64,000 bases of DNA from Sulfurospirillum_A sp029027265 (GTDB lineage: Bacteria; Campylobacterota; Campylobacteria; Campylobacterales; Sulfurospirillaceae): contig CP093061.1 of NCBI GenBank assembly GCA_029027265.1, forward strand, positions 682,001-746,000, read 5' to 3'. Positions 52,031-61,370 of this stretch are shown piece after piece. The notes beneath the pieces are model-generated. The model made no database searches and was not told where the DNA came from. It saw only the letters and a list, made by a program, of their open reading frames with translations. The position numbers were made by a program, and so were the translations under genes. Each line of letters begins with the position of its first letter. The first letter of the stretch is position 1.

Positions 52031-54681
52031 TGAAAACTCTAACTATAATAGATACTTTTGGATTCTTCTTTAGAAATTTTTATGCTTTACCAAATTTAAG
52101 AAACAAAGATGGTTTTCCAACAGGGCTTATCACCGGATTTGCTAACTTTATATACACTTTACGAGAAGAACACGAAACTGATTATATACTTTTTGCACTT
52201 GATGCTAAGGGTAAAAACTTTCGCCATGATATAGACCCAAACTACAAAGCAAACCGTTCACCTGCTCCAGAAGATTTAAAAACTCAACTTCCTGTTGCAA
52301 TTAGTTGGATAGAAAAAATGAGCTTTAAAAGTTTTTTACAAGAGGGTTTTGAAGCAGATGATGTAATAGCCGCTGCGACAAAGTTTGCAAAAGAACATGA
52401 TATAAAAGTAAGAATTGTAAGCCATGATAAAGACCTCTATCAGCTTATTGAAGATGGAAAAGTAGTTATTTATGACCCAATAAAGAGACAAGAAGTAGAT
52501 AGAGAAAAATGTTTTGAGAAGTTTGGAGTATATCCTGAGAGAGTTGGGGATTATTTAGCTATTGTCGGCGATGCCGCAGATAATATTCCAGGAGTTAAAG
52601 GCATTGGAGCAAAGGGAGCAAAAAAACTTATAGATGAGTTTGGAGATGTACAAAGCATATATGAAAACATAGAAAATGTTTCAAATCCAAGAAGTCAAAA
52701 GCTTTTGGAAGAGAGTCGAGATAATGCATTTTTGAGTAAAAAACTTGTGCGACTTGATGATAGTTTAGATATATCTGATAAGTTTGAGAGTTTCGAATAT
52801 CCTGCAAATCAGCCTTTAGAAAATATAGTAGATGAGTTAGAAAAATATGATCTTAAAGGTATACTCTCTCGTTTGAAGTATACTCCTAAACCACAAGAGA
52901 AAAAAGTAACTTGTACATTTAAACCAATTTTACTCGATACAAAAGATAAACTTTTTGATGTTATAGATACTCTTACATGTAACACAGTAGTAGTTTTTGA
53001 TACAGAGACAACAGGTTTGGATGTAAGAAGTGCAAAAATAGTAGGATTTTCTTTTGGGTTAAATGACAAAGAGGCTTATTATGTTCCAATTGCTCATAAT
53101 TATCTTGGGGTTGGGGAGCAAGTAAGTCTTGAAGACTCGCAAAAAGCAATTGAACAAATCTTTACATGTAGAGTCATTGGACAGAACCTAAAGTATGATT
53201 TTGCTATAGTAAAACAGAATTTTGGAGCTTTACATGTAGAGCATTTTAGTGACACAATGGTGCTTGCTTGGCTCCTAAATCCTGAACTACGAGTAGGGCT
53301 TGATTCGCTTGCAAAACGCTTTTTTGATTATGAAATGGTAAAGTTTAAGACAATAGTTCCTAAAGGGCAAAACTTTTCAGCGGTCAATATTGAAGATGCT
53401 TGTAAATATGCAAGTGAAGATGCTTGGATGACATATAAGCTGTACAATAAGCTAAAAGAAGTCTTAGAACCAAGTCTTTTAAAACTTGCTCGCTCTACTG
53501 AATTTCCTTTTATAAAAACTCTTTTAGAGATGGAAGAAGAGGGCATAAAAGTTGATACTGAGTATTTTTCAAAACTAGCATTAAAAACAAGTGAAATTAT
53601 AGAGAAGCTAAAAGTTGATATATTTGCTCTTTGTGAAGTGGAATTTAATCTAAATTCACCAAAGCAACTTGGTTCAGTTTTGTTTGAACATCTGAATTTA
53701 ACGGTAGTTAAAAAAACAAAAACAGGATACAGTACAGATGAAAGTGTTTTAACAAAACTTTTAGATGAACATGAAGTTATATCAAAAGTACTTGAGTACA
53801 GGGAGCTTCACAAGCTCCTTTCAACATATATAAAACCACTTCTAAAACTTGGGGAAGATTCAACAAACAGTCGTATACACACTTCGTTTTTACAAACAGG
53901 AACTGCAACAGGAAGATTGAGTTCAAAAGACCCAAATCTTCAAAATATTCCAACTAGAACAAAACTTGGACGTGAAGTACGAAAAGGTTTTGTATCTCGT
54001 GAGGGTTATAGTTTTGTAAGCATAGATTATTCACAGATTGAGCTTAGACTTTTGGCTCATTATAGTGAAGATAAAGCTCTTTTAAACGCCTTTAACAACG
54101 ACTTGGATATTCATAGGCAAACTGCTTTGAAACTTTTTGGGGAAGAACAAGCAGATGAGAAAAGAGGAGTGGCAAAAAGCATAAACTTTGGACTTCTTTA
54201 TGGCATGGGTGCTAGAAAACTTTCTCAAACTTTAGGAATAAGTCAAGTAGAAGCAAAAGGTTATATAGAAAACTATTTCAAATCGTTTTCTACAGTTAAA
54301 ACTTATCTTAAAAGCATAAGTGACTTAGCAAAAGAAAAAGGTTATGTAGATACACTTTTAGGCAGACGTCGATATTTTGATTTTGAAAATGCAAATGGAA
54401 TGCAAGTTCCTATGTACGAGAGAGAAGCAGTAAATACTCGTTTTCAAGGTAGTGCAGCTGATCTTATAAAACTTTCTATGATAAAAATACAAAATGAGCT
54501 TTGTGATGATGACTCTAAGATGTTACTTCAAATTCATGATGAATTGATATTTGAGGTAGATGAAAACAATGCAGAAGAGTTTGCAAACAGAGCAAAAAAA
54601 ATAATGAAAGATATATATAAACTCAAAGTAAAATTAGAAGTAAGTGTGAGTATAGGTAAAAACTGGGGAGAGTTGAAGTAG
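52030..54681 (+). CDS. polA: DNA polymerase I
   Basis: An 883-residue enzyme. Residues 1-300: 5' nuclease ('FEADDVIA', 'VSHDKDLYQLI'). About 315-490: 3'-5' exonuclease with 'VVFDTETTGL', so proofreading looks intact. About 500-883: polymerase with motif A 'DYSQIELR', motif B 'KRGVAKSINFGLLYGM' and motif C 'IHDELIFEV'. Three TACATGTA sites cluster at 52974-53238 in the exonuclease region, giving 'LTCNTV', 'FTCRVI' and 'ALHVEHF'. Confidence 0.98.
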   Translation: MKTLTIIDTFGFFFRNFYALPNLRNKDGFPTGLITGFANFIYTLREEHETDYILFALDAKGKNFRHDIDPNYKANRSPAPEDLKTQLPVAISWIEKMSFKSFLQEGFEADDVIAAATKFAKEHDIKVRIVSHDKDLYQLIEDGKVVIYDPIKRQEVDREKCFEKFGVYPERVGDYLAIVGDAADNIPGVKGIGAKGAKKLIDEFGDVQSIYENIENVSNPRSQKLLEESRDNAFLSKKLVRLDDSLDISDKFESFEYPANQPLENIVDELEKYDLKGILSRLKYTPKPQEKKVTCTFKPILLDTKDKLFDVIDTLTCNTVVVFDTETTGLDVRSAKIVGFSFGLNDKEAYYVPIAHNYLGVGEQVSLEDSQKAIEQIFTCRVIGQNLKYDFAIVKQNFGALHVEHFSDTMVLAWLLNPELRVGLDSLAKRFFDYEMVKFKTIVPKGQNFSAVNIEDACKYASEDAWMTYKLYNKLKEVLEPSLLKLARSTEFPFIKTLLEMEEEGIKVDTEYFSKLALKTSEIIEKLKVDIFALCEVEFNLNSPKQLGSVLFEHLNLTVVKKTKTGYSTDESVLTKLLDEHEVISKVLEYRELHKLLSTYIKPLLKLGEDSTNSRIHTSFLQTGTATGRLSSKDPNLQNIPTRTKLGREVRKGFVSREGYSFVSIDYSQIELRLLAHYSEDKALLNAFNNDLDIHRQTALKLFGEEQADEKRGVAKSINFGLLYGMGARKLSQTLGISQVEAKGYIENYFKSFSTVKTYLKSISDLAKEKGYVDTLLGRRRYFDFENANGMQVPMYEREAVNTRFQGSAADLIKLSMIKIQNELCDDDSKMLLQIHDELIFEVDENNAEEFANRAKKIMKDIYKLKVKLEVSVSIGKNWGELK

Positions 54682-54700
54682 GCTTTATGCCTCTTCAACA
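54671..54700. terminator. shared hairpin between convergent polA and 54685 gene
   Basis: GTTGAAG and CTTCAAC arms with an inner GGC/GCC pair and loop TTTAT span both stop codons. It could act in both directions. There is no strong T-run, and the arms are also coding sequence, so this is tentative. Confidence 0.4.
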
Positions 54701-55185
54701 AGTTTATCCATCACGTAAAGTTGTAAATCTTTTTTCTGAACTTCACTTTTTAATGAATCATTATATATAATTTCTACTTTTGTACTATACTTGTCATAAG
54801 AAAAGTAGGGAAAGTGTATTAACCAAGCTTTTTTGATAAGTTTTATTGTAATGGCATCTCTTGTCCATACTCTAAACAAATCAAAACCGATAAAAACAGC
54901 ACTTGTTACTATTACAGCACCTAAAACAGAAAAATGAAAATTCATATTTTTGAGGAAATAATGCGTTAACCCTATGAGAGGTATAACAACTATTGTACAT
55001 AAAATAAGATACGTAAGATAAGCCTTCACTATACTCATGCGAAACCCAAGTTTACCAGGATCTACATGCATCTTTTCATTGTAGTGGCTATTTGCTGAGA
55101 GTAAATCTCTAAAAATAACAGGCTGATTTGATACTGTATAAACATAGTTTATAATTTTTTCTTTTATAGATATTTTTCTACTCAC
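54685..55185 (-). CDS. membrane protein of unknown function
   Basis: A 166-residue protein with two membrane segments in the middle (about residues 52-72 and 82-104) and polar ends. No family recognised. It converges on polA, 3 bases away, and lies downstream of the glycosyltransferase, from which it is separated by a terminator hairpin. Confidence 0.6.
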   Translation of the reverse strand: MSRKISIKEKIINYVYTVSNQPVIFRDLLSANSHYNEKMHVDPGKLGFRMSIVKAYLTYLILCTIVVIPLIGLTHYFLKNMNFHFSVLGAVIVTSAVFIGFDLFRVWTRDAITIKLIKKAWLIHFPYFSYDKYSTKVEIIYNDSLKSEVQKKDLQLYVMDKLVEEA

Positions 55186-55230
55186 TTGTAACCTTTATAT
55201 ACTTTGTGGGCATTTTATCATAAAGAGGAT

Positions 55231-55256
55231 AAAAAGCTCAATAAATCGAGCTTTTT
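55231..55256 (-). terminator. intrinsic terminator of the glycosyltransferase gene
   Basis: AAAAAGCTC (55231-55239) and GAGCTTTTT (55248-55256) form a 9-bp stem with an 8-base loop. Read on the minus strand it ends in a T-run and begins 7 bases after the stop at 55264. Confidence 0.75.
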
Positions 55257-55263
55257 ATTAGTT

Positions 55264-56373
55264 TTATATTGTTTGCATTGCTTGAGCTAAGTCGCTTGCT
55301 ATTTTTCTATAATCTCTTTTTTCCAATAGTTTTGCTTGTCCAGCAACTCCCATTGCTCTCATTTTTTCTTTTGGTGTTTGCATAATTTCACTTAATTTAG
55401 CACCTATAGAATCTTTATTAAAATCACATAACCAGGCATCTATATTATCAGTAAAAGTTTTTCTATTTTTGTCACTATTGGTCATAAGTGTTGGTATGGC
55501 AGTTGTATAGTAATCAACTGTTTTAAGGTGAATAGAAGTATTGAAAAGGTCAATATTTGGTAGTAAAGATAGTCCAACATCACAGTTTGCCATAAGGTTT
55601 AGTAACTCATTTTTAGTTTCTGCTTTAGTAATTTCAACTTTTTCTTTATCTAAGTTCAAATCATCAAGACACTCTTGTGCTATTTTTTTATCTTGAGTAG
55701 ATATGCATAGTTTCCAATTCTCATGTTCCAACTCACTAAAGGCTTCTAATACTGTTTTAAAGTCTCTTAGTTTACTCAGTGTTCCATTGTAAGTAAATAC
55801 TATTGTATCATCACCTCTACTTATTTTAGAGTGTACTTTATCTGGATCAATTCCAGAACGTACTATATGTGTTTTAGTTGTTACATCTGGGCAGTATATG
55901 TCTTTTAAGGTATGAGAAGTAGGTAAAAAAATATCGCATTTGTTTATTATTTTTGTTCTTGTATATGATTTTATTTTTTTGTCTATTTCGAGTAGTATAT
56001 TAGATTTATTTTCTGCTTTTGCATTTTCTAGTTTAGAAGCTATCTTGGGGAAAGAGAGTCTGTAGCCTACTTTGATATTGTAAGTCTCTTTTAGTGCTAG
56101 TATATTTTCAAGTATGTCATACATGTCTCTTACTACAACATAATCATATGAAGATACATCAACTCCATTTGCATTAAGATATTTTAATATATCTTTTTTT
56201 TCGTACATAGGAACAAAAAAATGCCCATCTCTTTTTTCAAGGAAACTTTTAAATTTTGCTAAGTAAACTACATCTACATCCATATGACGTGGAAGATACT
56301 TTTCGAAAAGTGGACCTATAAAATTATGCTCGGTATACTCTTTTCTATCTGTAATATATAAAAACTTTTTCAT
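55264..56373 (-). CDS. glycosyltransferase, GT4/GT1-like
   Basis: A 369-residue protein of GT-B type. The C-terminal half has 'VRSGIDPDKV', 'FTYNGTLSKLRDFKTVLEA', 'NCDVGLSLLP' and 'LKTVDYYTTAIPTLMTNS', the UDP-sugar-binding layout of GT4, with a Lys/Asp in place of the usual E-x7-E end. The N-terminal half is less conserved. Acceptor unknown; envelope or flagellin glycan is plausible. No sugar genes nearby. Confidence 0.85.
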   Translation of the reverse strand: MKKFLYITDRKEYTEHNFIGPLFEKYLPRHMDVDVVYLAKFKSFLEKRDGHFFVPMYEKKDILKYLNANGVDVSSYDYVVVRDMYDILENILALKETYNIKVGYRLSFPKIASKLENAKAENKSNILLEIDKKIKSYTRTKIINKCDIFLPTSHTLKDIYCPDVTTKTHIVRSGIDPDKVHSKISRGDDTIVFTYNGTLSKLRDFKTVLEAFSELEHENWKLCISTQDKKIAQECLDDLNLDKEKVEITKAETKNELLNLMANCDVGLSLLPNIDLFNTSIHLKTVDYYTTAIPTLMTNSDKNRKTFTDNIDAWLCDFNKDSIGAKLSEIMQTPKEKMRAMGVAGQAKLLEKRDYRKIASDLAQAMQTI

Positions 56374-56639
56374 AACACACTCCTAATTTGTAATATAACT
56401 TAATTGTAACAAATAAATTTTGATTTAAGTGAAAAAAGCAGAAATTTAACTAAATAAAGTAGTTATTAGTAACAATTATTAACAAAATCAACTATAATGG
56501 AAAATAAAAGAGCACCACTTTATTAAAAAGAGATACTATAACTTCAAATAAATATTTGGAGTGAGTATGATTGATAAAGAGTAATTTATGGTGATATCAA
56601 CTTTGCCAATACTTTTGGACATTTCAATATCATCATTAC

Positions 56640-56795
56640 TTATAACTTAATTTTAAGTGAATCTTTCAATAACAATGTATTTTCAGTAGCATTTACAAGT
56701 ATTCCGTTAGCAAAATAAACATCAGTTTTATACTCATTTATTGCTGAAAAAGCAAAGGAAAATATCATCATAAGAATTAAAAGTATTTTTTTCAT
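56640..56795 (-). pseudogene. 51-residue signal-peptide ORF, probable truncated gene (copy A)
   Basis: Encodes a signal peptide ('MKKILLILMMIFSFAFSA') and about 33 further residues ('VYFANGILVNATENT') before a stop. Another frame continues downstream ('NDDIEMSKSIGKVD'), so the ORF looks like the start of a longer gene cut by a frameshift. The other copy at 59658-59813 has exactly the same length, so the break came before the duplication. Confidence 0.6.
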
Positions 56796-56798
56796 GGT

Positions 56799-57360
56799 TT
56801 ATTTCTCGTACTTTTTTTTGTCAAAATCACAAGCAGCTTTTTTTTCTTTAAGTTTTGGAGTAGAATAAACACCTCCACTCAAAAGATGATCATAAAGCTT
56901 ATAAGCTTCCATTCGTTCTTTAGTGTTGAAATATATTTTATGTCTAAAATATTTAGTATTTATATTTTCTTTTACTAACAGAGGTTCATTAAAATATTTT
57001 CGCATATATTTTATAATAAGCTTCACAAGATGTTACTGCACTTACTTCATCATGAATCTCCCTAGCCCTCTCAGGAGTCTCTAAAACTTGCTTATAAGCC
57101 CTCCCTGTCTGCATAGCAATATCTATATGTATAGGATGTTTATCTTTATATGTCTCATATATCCATATCTCCACATCATCCCTAACCCCATTGTTATTGC
57201 TGTCTATTCCAAGCAGTGTAGAGTTGTTTAAAGTTTCATCTGGTTTTGGAGGAAGTTTATAACTGTTTATATCTGTATATGCTGTTATAGTTAGTTTATT
57301 TGCATTTAAACTCAATGATACTACACACAGAAATATAAATTTAGTAAGTATATTTAACAT
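56799..57360 (-). pseudogene. secreted EF-hand-like protein, frameshifted copy
   Basis: Matches the intact paralogue at 59817-60383: signal peptide ('LTKFIFLCVVSLSLNA'), 'LPPKPDETLNNSTLLGID', a calcium-loop-like 'DSNNNGVRDDVE' and 'TGRAYKQVLETPERAREI'. After 'YYKIYAKIF' the frame stops; one base less in the run at about 56991-57000 restores 'FNEPLLVKEN' and the family C-terminus 'LYDHLLSGGVY'. Function unknown. Confidence 0.8.
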
Positions 57361-57616
57361 TTCTTATAGCCTTATTATTAGAGTTAATTGATATTATCAT
57401 GCTTGATGTTAAATATTACTTAAATTATATAGCTCCTATTATTCGCCCTGCTGAGCGATTCTATCTTAGCTTAGAAACGTTACTTTTTGAAGTATGCTAT
57501 ATTTCTCAAATGCCAAATAGACTTACATTTATGACAACTGGTAGAAGTCAGATTTTTAATACTCCATACGGAATTTTAAAATTTAGTTAAAAGTAAATAC
57601 ATGACCCAGCTAATTC

Positions 57617-57922
57617 TACAGAGCAAGATACTACAACCCAACAACTCAGAGGTTCTTAAGTAAAGACCCGATAGGATTCATGAGTAGTGACTTTAACTTT
57701 TATAGGTATGTTGGAAATAGCCCTGTTAGTTTTAGGGATACGATAGGGTTGAAAATTATATCAAATGGAAGTAATCAAGAAAAAATTTTACTTAATCAAA
57801 GAATAAATGAAATGAAAAATTCGAGTGATTCACTTTATGTTCAACTTACTAATTCTTCAACTTATTCTATGTACGGAGGAACTGCTTATAAGCTACCAAA
57901 AGTTTTTAGCTCATGGGTATGA
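57617..57922 (+). pseudogene. RHS-core tail with variable C-terminus (cassette 1)
   Basis: In frame from 57617 it reads 'YRARYYNPTTQRFLSKDP' then 'IGFMSSDFNFYRYVGNSP', the hyperconserved end of an RHS/YD-repeat protein. A unique tip of about 55 residues follows. Upstream there is no RHS body, so this is an orphan toxin-type tip. The tip stops at 57922; an overlapping frame ('GYDDMIGLGRSEIELEK', ending 58031) may be its shifted continuation. Confidence 0.8.
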
Positions 57923-57990
57923 TGATATGATAGGATTAGGAAGAAGTGAAATAGAGCTAGAAAAATCGGCAATATTTATAGAAACTATAA

Positions 57991-58454
57991 ATGAAAAGAT
58001 TTATTTTTATATCTATAATAATGTTATTTAGTGGGTGTATTTCGTTAAATAATTGTATATTTAGTTATAAAGTTGAACAAGATATTATTAAATTTACACA
58101 AAATTTTAATATAAATAATGTAAATAAAGATGTAATTTCAAATATTAAAAGTGGAGATTACAGATTTATTTGTATAAGCAGTATGGGAATGTTTATGCCA
58201 ATTAGCTCTTCAGTTTTATCTACAGAGTTTATAAATCTTGAAGATAAATTATTTAAATCTTATGGAATAAGTGTATTTGTTATGATGATGTAATTATCTC
58301 AGAAGATCATTCAAGAGGAGTAAGAATTATATATGAGTATGTTGTAAAATATAATTCATTATTATATAGCACCTTAAAAAAACAGCCAGTGAATTTGGGG
58401 ATTATATATAAAATTAAAATTTATTTGCAAAATCATAGAGTTTTTTTCAAATAA
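57991..58454 (+). pseudogene. putative immunity lipoprotein of cassette 1, frameshifted
   Basis: Starts with a lipoprotein signal peptide ('FIFISIIMLFSGC', lipobox FSGC). The frame stops at 58293, but a shift of one base at about 58273 lets it continue as 'CYDDVIISEDHSRGVRI' to 58454, about 154 residues. Position right after an RHS tip suggests an immunity protein in the envelope. No family recognised. Confidence 0.5.
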
Positions 58455-58505
58455 TAAGAATTGCAATATAACTATAGATAAACATTCAACAACCCAAACA
58501 AATAA

Positions 58506-58685
58506 CCTTACTCATATACAGCAAGAGCAAATGATATACAATTACAGAGAAGATACTACTACCGAACAACTCAGAGGTTCTTAAGTAAAGACCCGATAGG
58601 ATTTATGAGTGGTGATTTTAACTTTTATAGGTATGTTGGGAATAGTCCTGTTGATTTTAGGAATCATAGCGGGATAAAAAATTAA
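58506..58685 (+). pseudogene. RHS-core tail (cassette 2)
   Basis: Reads 'PYSYTARANDIQLQRRYYYR' then 'TTQRFLSKDPIGFMSGDF' and 'YVGNSPVDFRNHSGIKN' before a stop. It is close to cassette 1 over 57650-57760. The toxin tip is essentially missing. Confidence 0.8.
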
Positions 58686-58849
58686 TTGATTCAAAATCTC
58701 GTCATAACAAATATGTAAAGCAGCACAAGAAACAGCATCTTATGGAAAAGATATGACATATAATATTTTAACACAGGGAATTTAAAGCCCTAAAAAAGAA
58801 GAAATAATAAGAGGAATAATTTTTGATATCAGTAAATAGAAAGCATTTA

Positions 58850-59324
58850 ATGAAAGGAATTTTTACGCTACCATTTATGATGTTAATAATATTTATAGGA
58901 TTATTTGATGGTAGGTCTGTATTAGGAAATTCTTTTCTCTATTTTAAAAATGGGGCATCTTTACAATTTAAGCAATACAGAATTAATTTTCCATTTTCCT
59001 CATTGGTCATACTATGATCAAAATGAATATTTTTATTTGATGCCAGGGAGAGAATTTAATGGGAATAGTTTAGGAGCAGAGTTATTTAAAGAAACATGCA
59101 ATATAAATATAAAAGATATAACAAAAGAGTGTACACATAGTAATAAGAAATATAAAAATATCAATGGTAATATGTTTTTTTGTAAAAATAATATTATGTA
59201 TTTCGTATCAAAAGACAAAAATATTTTAATAAGAGAAAGAAATTTTGATTATGAAAACAAACAAATGATATTGGAAGAGTATAGCCTTCTTTTGAATAAT
59301 ATTGAATTAATAACACAGAAGTAA
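58850..59324 (+). pseudogene. membrane-anchored putative immunity protein (cassette 2), frameshifted
   Basis: An N-terminal membrane segment ('FTLPFMMLIIFIGLFDG') leads to 'FLYFKNG'; one G too many in GGGG at 58952-58955 breaks the frame, which resumes as 'HLYNLSNTELIFHFPHW' and runs to 59324 (about 158 residues in all). It follows an RHS tail, which suggests an immunity role. Confidence 0.5.
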
Positions 59325-59334
59325 CTGAAAAAGC

Positions 59335-59502
59335 AGGAGTTATGATAACCCATACTCATATACAGCAAGATACTGCGACCCAATAGGATTTATGAGTGGT
59401 GACTTTACCTTTTATAGCTATGTTGGGAATAGTCCTGTTAACTTTCTGGATACTAGTGGTAACTTTAGGGCTGCTGTAGTATATTGTCAAGTGTCAAGGT
59501 AA
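59335..59502 (+). pseudogene. RHS-core tail with internal deletion (cassette 3)
   Basis: Reads 'NPYSYTARYCDPIGFMSGDF' followed by 'YVGNSPVNFLDTSGNFRAA' and stops. Compared with cassettes 1 and 2 the segment between ARY and DPIGF is missing about ten residues. Confidence 0.8.
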
Positions 59503-59657
59503 AATACACTAGTAGTACAGGGGAAAAGTGCATCACTTTATTAAAAAAAGATACTATAACTTCAAATAAATATTTGGAGTGAGTATGATTTATAAAGAGG
59601 AATTTACGGTGATATCTACTTTGCCAATACTTTTGGACATTTCAATATCATCATTAT

Positions 59658-59813
59658 TTAGAACTTAATTTTAAGTGAATCTCTCAATAACAATGTATTT
59701 TCAGTAGCATTTACAAGTATTCCGTTAGCAAAATAGACATCAGTTTTATACTCATTTATTGCTGAAAAAGCAAAGGAAAATATCTTCATAAGAAGTAAAA
59801 GTATTTTTTTCAT
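59658..59813 (-). pseudogene. 51-residue signal-peptide ORF, probable truncated gene (copy B)
   Basis: Same length as the copy at 56640-56795 and nearly the same sequence, with only a few substitutions ('LLLLMKIFSFAFSA'). Downstream the second frame again shows 'NDDIEMSKSIGKVD'. Confidence 0.6.
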
Positions 59814-59816
59814 ATT

Positions 59817-60383
59817 TTACTCTTCATGCTTTGTTGTGTCAAAGTCACAAGCAGCCTTTTCTTCTTTATCAGTTAAACTAGAGTAAACACCTCCACTTAA
59901 AAGATGGTCATATAGCTTATAAGCTTTCATTCGTTCTTTGGTATTAAAATATATCTTATGTCGAAAATACCTATTAGTAATATTTTCTGTTTTTTTTATC
60001 AATAAAGGCTCATTGTGCCATTTTGCACTATACTTATAATAAGCTTCACAATCTAATGGAGCAGTAACAAAATCATGAATTTCCCTAGCCTTCTCAGGAG
60101 TCTCTAAAACTTGCTTATAAGCCCTCCCTGCTTGCATAGCAATATCAATATGAATAGGATGTTTATCTTTATATGTCTCATATATCCATATCTCCACATC
60201 ATCCCTAACCCCATTGTTATTTCTGTCTATTCCAAGCAGTGTAGAGTTGTTTAAAGTTTCATCTGGTTCAGGAGGAAGTTTATAGCTGTTTATATCTTTA
60301 TATGCTGTTATAGATAGTTTATTTGCATTTAAACTCAATGATAGTACACACAGAAATATAAACTTAGTAAGTATATTTAACAT
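59817..60383 (-). CDS. secreted EF-hand-like protein, intact short form
   Basis: A 188-residue protein with a signal peptide and a mature domain: 'LPPEPDETLNNSTLLGID', the D-x-N-x-N-G loop 'DRNNNGVRDDVEIW', 'YETYKDKHPIHIDIAMQAG' and a C-terminal 'HKIYFNTKERMKAYKLYDHL'. No named family. The same domain is the C-terminus of the 401-residue protein at 61371. It may be an RHS-associated secreted or immunity protein. Confidence 0.75.
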   Translation of the reverse strand: MLNILTKFIFLCVLSLSLNANKLSITAYKDINSYKLPPEPDETLNNSTLLGIDRNNNGVRDDVEIWIYETYKDKHPIHIDIAMQAGRAYKQVLETPEKAREIHDFVTAPLDCEAYYKYSAKWHNEPLLIKKTENITNRYFRHKIYFNTKERMKAYKLYDHLLSGGVYSSLTDKEEKAACDFDTTKHEE

Positions 60384-60636
60384 TTCTTATAGCCTTATTA
60401 TTAGAGTTAACTGATGTTAACATGCTTGATGTTAAATATTACTTAAATTACATAGCTCCTATTATTCGCCCTGCTGAGCGATTCTATCTTAGCTTAGAAA
60501 CGTTACTTTTTTAAGAAGTAAATACATGAGCCTGCTGATTTCATCTCCAGTATTTTAGATATGAAAAGTATATATTAATAAAATTTAGTTGGTTGAAAAT
60601 ATTGCAATTTGAAATTAAATATCCTCGGAACTTATG

Positions 60637-60846
60637 TTAAACTTTTGTGATTGCCAATTCAATTAGCTCTTTATCTTTGTATAGTAAATTATTTACAATT
60701 TGTGTTAAATCAGTTTTTTGTTCTTTTGCCAATTTCATAAAAAAACTTTCAACTTCTGGTTCAAGATAAATTGGTAAATGAAATTGGGCATCTTTTTTAT
60801 AAAATTTACCTCTAACACCTTTTGAAAAATCATATTCTGCTTTCAT
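60637..60846 (-). CDS. brnA: BrnA-like antitoxin
   Basis: A 69-residue protein starting 'MKAEYDFSKGVRGKFYKK', then 'FHLPIYLEPEVESFFMKLA', the ribbon-helix-helix BrnA pattern. It lies 2 bases after brnT, the order typical of the BrnTA type II toxin-antitoxin pair; BrnA binds BrnT and represses the operon. Confidence 0.8.
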   Translation of the reverse strand: MKAEYDFSKGVRGKFYKKDAQFHLPIYLEPEVESFFMKLAKEQKTDLTQIVNNLLYKDKELIELAITKV

Positions 60847-60848
60847 AA

Positions 60849-61143
60849 TTAACCTTTTTGATATACCATTTTTTCTTGTTTGTTTGCTTTCCTAGCACTA
60901 ATAACTCTAATATTACAGTTATCTTTATCAATGGTGATAAATGTATGAATTACAACGAGTGTCCTTGTTTTTGTGTCTAACCCAATTGTAATCCACCTAT
61001 CTTCTTTTAAACTATGTTTTTCATCATAAATAGAAATTGCATTTTTATCTTTAAAAACAGATGTAGCATCTTCAAAACTTATTTTATGTTTCGAAATATT
61101 GTTTTTTTGCTTTATTTAAATCCCATTCAAAATTATAGTTCAT
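60849..61143 (-). pseudogene. brnT: BrnT-like toxin, frameshifted
   Basis: From ATG 61143 it reads 'MNYNFEWDLNKAKK' and stops after about 19 codons; removing one A from the A7 run (T7 at 61102-61108 on the plus strand) gives 'NNISKHKISFEDATSVF', then 'RWITIGLDTKTRTLVVIHTF' and 'NCNIRVISARKANKQE'. These are the BrnT ribonuclease hallmarks. Restored length is about 97 residues. Confidence 0.78.
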
Positions 61144-61370
61144 TGATAACCTTAAAATAGATTTTATTCATTATATCTAAAGTATTTAAATAATTGAAGA
61201 AAATTAAACATAAAGGAGAATGAGCTTTAAGATTTTTTCAAAAATTATACAAAAGTTTGCTAGGAATGATATTAGTATTTATAATAAATCCCTACATGTA
61301 AAGAATAATTTAGTTAAAAGTAAATACATGACCCTGCTAATTTAAGAAGTAAAAGTATCTTTTTCATAAT
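61144..61370. other. intergenic stretch with a palindrome and a repeat junction
   Basis: No gene seen. It holds a TACATGTA at 61293 and the short repeat AAAAGTAAATACATGACC at about 61317, which is shared with 57588 and, in a diverged form, 60516. The last 30 bases match the tail of the duplicated unit. Confidence 0.5.

Larger units (their letters stand above)
56512..57490. repeat. long duplication, copy A
   Basis: This stretch of about 980 bases reappears at 59526-60511 with high identity in the same orientation. It contains, on the minus strand, a 51-residue signal-peptide ORF, a secreted EF-hand-like gene, and upstream of it a shared segment starting CATGCTTGATGTTAAATA. A partial third copy flanks the 401-residue gene at 61371-62576. 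Confidence 0.85.
59526..60511. repeat. long duplication, copy B
   Basis: Second copy of the unit at 56512-57490. The gene content and order are the same, but the secreted-protein gene is intact here. After the unit, AAGTAAATACATGA-type sequence follows at 60517, also seen at 57590 and 61319, marking a common junction. Confidence 0.85.

Noticed and set aside
57399..57590. Plus-strand ORF of 63 codons in duplication copy A
   Set aside because: The matching frame stops after 30 codons in copy B and after 20 or so different codons in the third copy, so it is not conserved as protein.
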